Of a DNA stretch of 7,519 bases, positions 4,339-7,519 are shown one piece after another. Origin of the DNA: Deltaproteobacteria bacterium (lineage in GTDB: Bacteria > Desulfobacterota > Desulfobulbia > Desulfobulbales > VMSU01); assembly GCA_024274995.1 (NCBI GenBank), contig JAJSAA010000294.1, forward strand, positions 1 to 7,519. The letters run 5' to 3'. The notes beneath the pieces were generated by a model. That model saw only the letters and a list, made by a program, of their open reading frames with translations, had not been told where the DNA came from and ran no database searches. Numbering within the stretch: the stretch's first letter is position 1; the number at the start of each line of letters is the position of its first letter. The position numbers were made by a program, and so were the translations under genes.

Positions 4339-5715
4339 ATGGAAGCGCCATCTCATCCCTCAACCATCGGCCAGCGCCTGCCGCCTCAAAACATTGAGGC
4401 TGAACAATGCGTTCTCGGTTCTATTCTCCTCCGCCAGCCGGCCATGGATAAAGTTGTAAACCTCCTTACCCCCTCTGATTTTTATAAACCGGCTCACCAG
4501 ACCATCTATATTTCCATGCTCAGCCTCTTTGATAAAACTGAGCCTCTGGATCTGGTTACCATTATCAACTCCTTAAAGGACAGCCATAAACTGGATGAAG
4601 TTGGGGGGGCCGCCTATCTTGCGACACTTACCGACATCGTGCCGGTGGCCGCCAATATCGCCTATTATGCCACCATTGTCCGCAACAAAAGCATCCTCCG
4701 CCAACTGATCCAAACTACCTCGGAAATCGCCGGCCGCTGCTTCGAGGAACAGGACAATATCGATCTCCTGTTAGATGACGTCGAGAAAAGTGTCTTTGAC
4801 ATCTCAAGCTCCAAAAGCAACCAGAGCTTCTACCGGATGAATGAGATCATCAACGAGGCCTTCAAAAATATTGAACAGTTAGCTGAACGTAAGGAGATGA
4901 TCACCGGAGTACCCAGCGGTTACAACGATTTCGATCATAAGACCGCCGGATTTCAGCCCTCTGACCTGGTTATCATTGCCGGCCGCCCCAGTATGGGCAA
5001 AACCGCCTTTGCCATGAATATCGCCCAGAACGCCGCCATACTGGCCAAGGTGCCGACGGCGGTTTTCAGCCTGGAAATGCCGAAGGAACAATTGGCCATG
5101 CGCCTGCTCTGCTCCGTGGGCCGGGTAGACGCCTCAAGAGTCCGTACCGGACATCTGCGGGATACGGACTGGCCTAAATTAGTGCGGGCCACGGGCATGC
5201 TCAGCAAGGCCCCCATCTTCATTGATGATACCCCAGCCATCACGGTACTCGAAATGCGGGCCAAGACCAGACGACTGAAGGCCGAACATGATATAGGCCT
5301 GGTGATAGTGGATTACCTACAGCTCATGCGGGGCCGGGCTGGTATCGACAACCGCGAACAGGAGATCAGCGACATTTCGCGCTCCTTAAAGGCCATGGCC
5401 AAGGAGATGAAAATTCCAGTTATAGCCCTCTCCCAGCTTAACCGGAGCCTGGAAAGCCGTACAGACAAGCGCCCCCAGCTTTCAGATCTGCGGGAATCGG
5501 GAGCAATTGAGCAGGACGCGGATGTTATTTGCTTCATCTATCGTGATGAAGTATATAATAAGGCACCAGATAATCCCAACCGTGGTACGGCGGAAATCAT
5601 CATTGGCAAGCAGCGAAACGGCCCGATTGGCACGGTAAAACTGGCTTTTCTGGCTGAGATCACCACCTTCGAAAACCTGGCCCGGCAGCAAAATGAGGCG
5701 GCAGCCTTTTCATAA
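4339..5715 (+). CDS. dnaB: replicative DNA helicase DnaB
   Basis: DnaB is the hexameric 5'-3' helicase that unwinds DNA at the replication fork and binds primase. The 458-residue length is typical and leaves no room for an intein. The N-terminal domain starts with LPPQNIEAEQCVLGSIL (14-30) and runs to about residue 155, followed by a linker. The RecA-like motor domain has Walker A GRPSMGKT (215-222), FSLEM with catalytic E246, Walker B LVIVDYLQL with D325, ALSQLNRSLE (363-372), SDLRESGAIEQDAD (382-395) and KQRNGPIG (424-431), which holds the expected arginine finger R426. The ATG gives the usual N-terminus. No clear Shine-Dalgarno precedes it. A terminator candidate and the palindrome lie upstream, so dnaB probably has its own promoter, which I could not place. 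leuS follows after 72 bases. Confidence 0.97.
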   Translation: MEAPSHPSTIGQRLPPQNIEAEQCVLGSILLRQPAMDKVVNLLTPSDFYKPAHQTIYISMLSLFDKTEPLDLVTIINSLKDSHKLDEVGGAAYLATLTDIVPVAANIAYYATIVRNKSILRQLIQTTSEIAGRCFEEQDNIDLLLDDVEKSVFDISSSKSNQSFYRMNEIINEAFKNIEQLAERKEMITGVPSGYNDFDHKTAGFQPSDLVIIAGRPSMGKTAFAMNIAQNAAILAKVPTAVFSLEMPKEQLAMRLLCSVGRVDASRVRTGHLRDTDWPKLVRATGMLSKAPIFIDDTPAITVLEMRAKTRRLKAEHDIGLVIVDYLQLMRGRAGIDNREQEISDISRSLKAMAKEMKIPVIALSQLNRSLESRTDKRPQLSDLRESGAIEQDADVICFIYRDEVYNKAPDNPNRGTAEIIIGKQRNGPIGTVKLAFLAEITTFENLARQQNEAAAFS

Positions 5716-5787
5716 GTCTGGCCTGAAACGCTTACATAGGAAGCGCTGAATTTAACTTTTTCAACAATGTACGAGGTTAATAAATAA

Positions 5788-7519
5788 ATGGCTAAACACT
5801 ATAATTTTGCGGCCATTGAACAAAAATGGCAAGATAAATGGCAAAGTGAACAATGCTACGCGGTCAAGGAAGACAAGGGGCCAAAATATTATCTTTTGGA
5901 GATGTTCCCCTACCCCTCGGGCCGCATTCATATGGGCCATGTCCGCAATTATACCATCGGCGATGTCATTGCCCGTTATAAGAGAATGCGGGGCTTTAAT
6001 GTCCTCCATCCCATGGGCTGGGACGCCTTCGGCCTGCCAGCGGAAAACGCCGCCATCAAACATGACACCCATCCGGCCCGCTGGACCTACGACAATATAG
6101 ACTATATGCGGGGCCAGCTGCGCCGCATGGGCTTCAGCTATGACTGGCAGCGGGAAATTGCCACCTGCGGGGCGGAATATTACCGTTGGGAGCAAAAGTT
6201 CTTTATTGAACTTTACCAAAAAGGGCTGATTTACCGCAAAAAGACCACGGTTAACTGGTGTGAACAATGCCAGACCGTCCTGGCCAACGAACAGGTCATT
6301 GATGGCGAATGCTGGCGTTGTGACTCCCAGGTAGTCCCCCGCGAAATGCATGGCTGGTTCTTTAAAATCACCAACTACGCCGAAGAATTATTGGCCGATT
6401 TGGAGAAACTTGGCGGCTGGCCCGACAAGGTACTGACCATGCAGCGTCATTGGATTGGCAAGAGTACGGGGGCAGAAATCAATTTTCCCATTGAGGGCAG
6501 CACTAAAGAACTCACTATCTTCACCACCCGCCCCGATACCATCTTCGGAGCCACCTTTATGTCCATCGCCCCGGAACATCCCCTGACCATGGAATTGTCA
6601 AAGGGCGGCAGCACCGAAGATGAGGTCAAAGAATTCGTTGAACGTACCAAAGCCGCCAAACAGCGGGCCTCATACGGCGAGGAGCTGGAGAAAGAAGGGG
6701 TGTTCACCGGCAGTTATTGCCTTAATCCCTTCACCGGCCGGCGGCTGCCCATCTATGCCGCCAATTTCGTGCTGATGGAATACGGCTCCGGGGCGGTAAT
6801 GGCCGTCCCGGCTCACGATCAGCGGGATTATGAATTCGCGGCCAAATATGATATCCCCTGTTTAGAGGTCATTCATCCCCCCACCGCTGAGATGCCGAAG
6901 GATCAGGCCTATGAGGGGCCGGGAACCTTAATCAACTCCGGTGACTTCGATGGTATGGACAGCATTAAGGCCAGGACGGCCATTACCAAAGCCGCCGCCG
7001 ATCAGGGATTCGGCCGGCCCAAAACCACCTTCCGGCTCCGGGACTGGGGCATTTCCCGCCAGCGTTACTGGGGAACGCCCATTCCCATGTTGAACTGCAA
7101 GAAATGCGGCATTCAACCGGTGGCGGAATCCGATCTACCGGTCCAACTGCCCACCGAGGTCAAATTGGCTAAATCCGGCAAATCCCCCCTGCAGCATCTA
7201 CCCGGCTTCTATGAAACCACCTGCCCGTGCTGCGGCGGCCCGGCCCATCGTGAAACCGACACCATGGATACCTTTGTGGAGTCCTCATGGTATTACGCCC
7301 GCTACACCAATCCCCATTATAAAGAGGGGATGATAGATAAGCAGGCCGCTGCCTACTGGTTGCCGGTGGATCAGTATATCGGCGGGGTGGAACATGCCAT
7401 TCTTCACCTGCTTTACGCCCGTTTTTTCACCAAGGCCATGCGCGATATGGGTTATCTCAATATTGATGAACCCTTCACCAATCTGCTGACCCAGGGGATG
7501 GTAATCAAGGACGGCACCA
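5788..7519 (+). CDS. leuS: leucyl-tRNA synthetase, 5' part (runs off window)
   Basis: LeuRS is the class I enzyme that attaches leucine to tRNA-Leu and edits mischarged products. The reading frame is open for 577 codons to the window edge, out of a usual length of roughly 820-870. The catalytic HIGH motif appears as HMGH (48-51) in YPSGRIHMGHVRNY. LHPMGWDAFGLPAENAAI and VNWCEQCQTVLANEQV are family signatures. The CP1 editing domain has TTRPDTIFG (246-254) and AVPAHDQRDYEF, with D347 the likely conserved editing aspartate. RDWGISRQRYWG (418-429) marks the return to the catalytic core. C437, C440, C479 and C482 form a likely zinc ribbon. The window ends at MVIKDGT, just before the expected KMSKS loop. 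GAGG (5773-5776) lies 11 bases before the ATG. The 72-base gap to dnaB has only a weak CGCTT/AAGCG stem (5729-5733/5741-5745). Confidence 0.97.
   Translation, partial: MAKHYNFAAIEQKWQDKWQSEQCYAVKEDKGPKYYLLEMFPYPSGRIHMGHVRNYTIGDVIARYKRMRGFNVLHPMGWDAFGLPAENAAIKHDTHPARWTYDNIDYMRGQLRRMGFSYDWQREIATCGAEYYRWEQKFFIELYQKGLIYRKKTTVNWCEQCQTVLANEQVIDGECWRCDSQVVPREMHGWFFKITNYAEELLADLEKLGGWPDKVLTMQRHWIGKSTGAEINFPIEGSTKELTIFTTRPDTIFGATFMSIAPEHPLTMELSKGGSTEDEVKEFVERTKAAKQRASYGEELEKEGVFTGSYCLNPFTGRRLPIYAANFVLMEYGSGAVMAVPAHDQRDYEFAAKYDIPCLEVIHPPTAEMPKDQAYEGPGTLINSGDFDGMDSIKARTAITKAAADQGFGRPKTTFRLRDWGISRQRYWGTPIPMLNCKKCGIQPVAESDLPVQLPTEVKLAKSGKSPLQHLPGFYETTCPCCGGPAHRETDTMDTFVESSWYYARYTNPHYKEGMIDKQAAAYWLPVDQYIGGVEHAILHLLYARFFTKAMRDMGYLNIDEPFTNLLTQGMVIKDGT

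Noticed and set aside
4339..5715. Intein or frameshift in dnaB
   Set aside because: The helicase motifs are continuous, spaced normally and add up to the usual family length.
5729..5761. CGCTT/AAGCG stem followed by a T-run as a dnaB terminator
   Set aside because: The five-pair stem is weak and the T-run starts more than ten bases after it.
5761..6351. 196-codon open frame on the - strand
   Set aside because: It lies almost wholly antisense to leuS, whose + strand product carries unmistakable synthetase motifs. The antisense product shows no recognisable domain.

Overview
The window carries a compact run of housekeeping genes, all on the + strand, with no mobile element, phage gene, CRISPR array or tRNA that I can see. 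The order mazG - rpsF - rpsR - DUF2232 (YybS-like) membrane protein - rplI - dnaB - leuS, the cysteine-rich form of ribosomal protein S18 and moderate GC in the genes suggest a bacterium of the Desulfobacterota/Deltaproteobacteria type. That assignment is inference from gene order and protein style, not a database match.

Layout. Positions 1-238 are an AT-rich non-coding stretch. Next comes a stand-alone receiver-domain response regulator (239-736), then mazG nucleotide pyrophosphohydrolase (782-1576). A 139-base leader with a perfect TTGACA hexamer over the end of mazG precedes rpsF (1716-2144), rpsR (2174-2431) and a DUF2232 membrane protein (about 2472-3437). A 190-base AT-rich gap full of nested inverted and direct repeats separates these from rplI (3628-4077). 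After rplI there is a candidate Rho-independent terminator (about 4151-4209) and a strong palindrome (4256-4308), then the replicative helicase gene dnaB (4339-5715). leuS starts at 5788 and runs off the right edge just before the position where its KMSKS motif is expected.

How the genes relate. S6 and S18 bind each other and the 30S platform, so the rpsF-rpsR pair is a classic co-expressed couple. L9 belongs to the 50S subunit. The link of these genes to dnaB, through a membrane protein of unknown function, is an old bacterial arrangement. MazG cleans nucleotide pools and LeuRS charges tRNA-Leu, so the region serves translation, replication and nucleotide hygiene. The response regulator is the only signalling gene and has no kinase or output domain beside it.

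The most interesting material is in the gaps. There are two hairpins, before rplI and before dnaB, whose 3' arm is duplicated so that the 5' arm has two possible partners. A short motif, TAACTATT or close variants, recurs in the same gaps. In the coding regions the main oddity is a Glu-Ala/Glu-Val repeat tail on S6, encoded by a tandem hexanucleotide. I found no clear evidence of a new multi-gene system.
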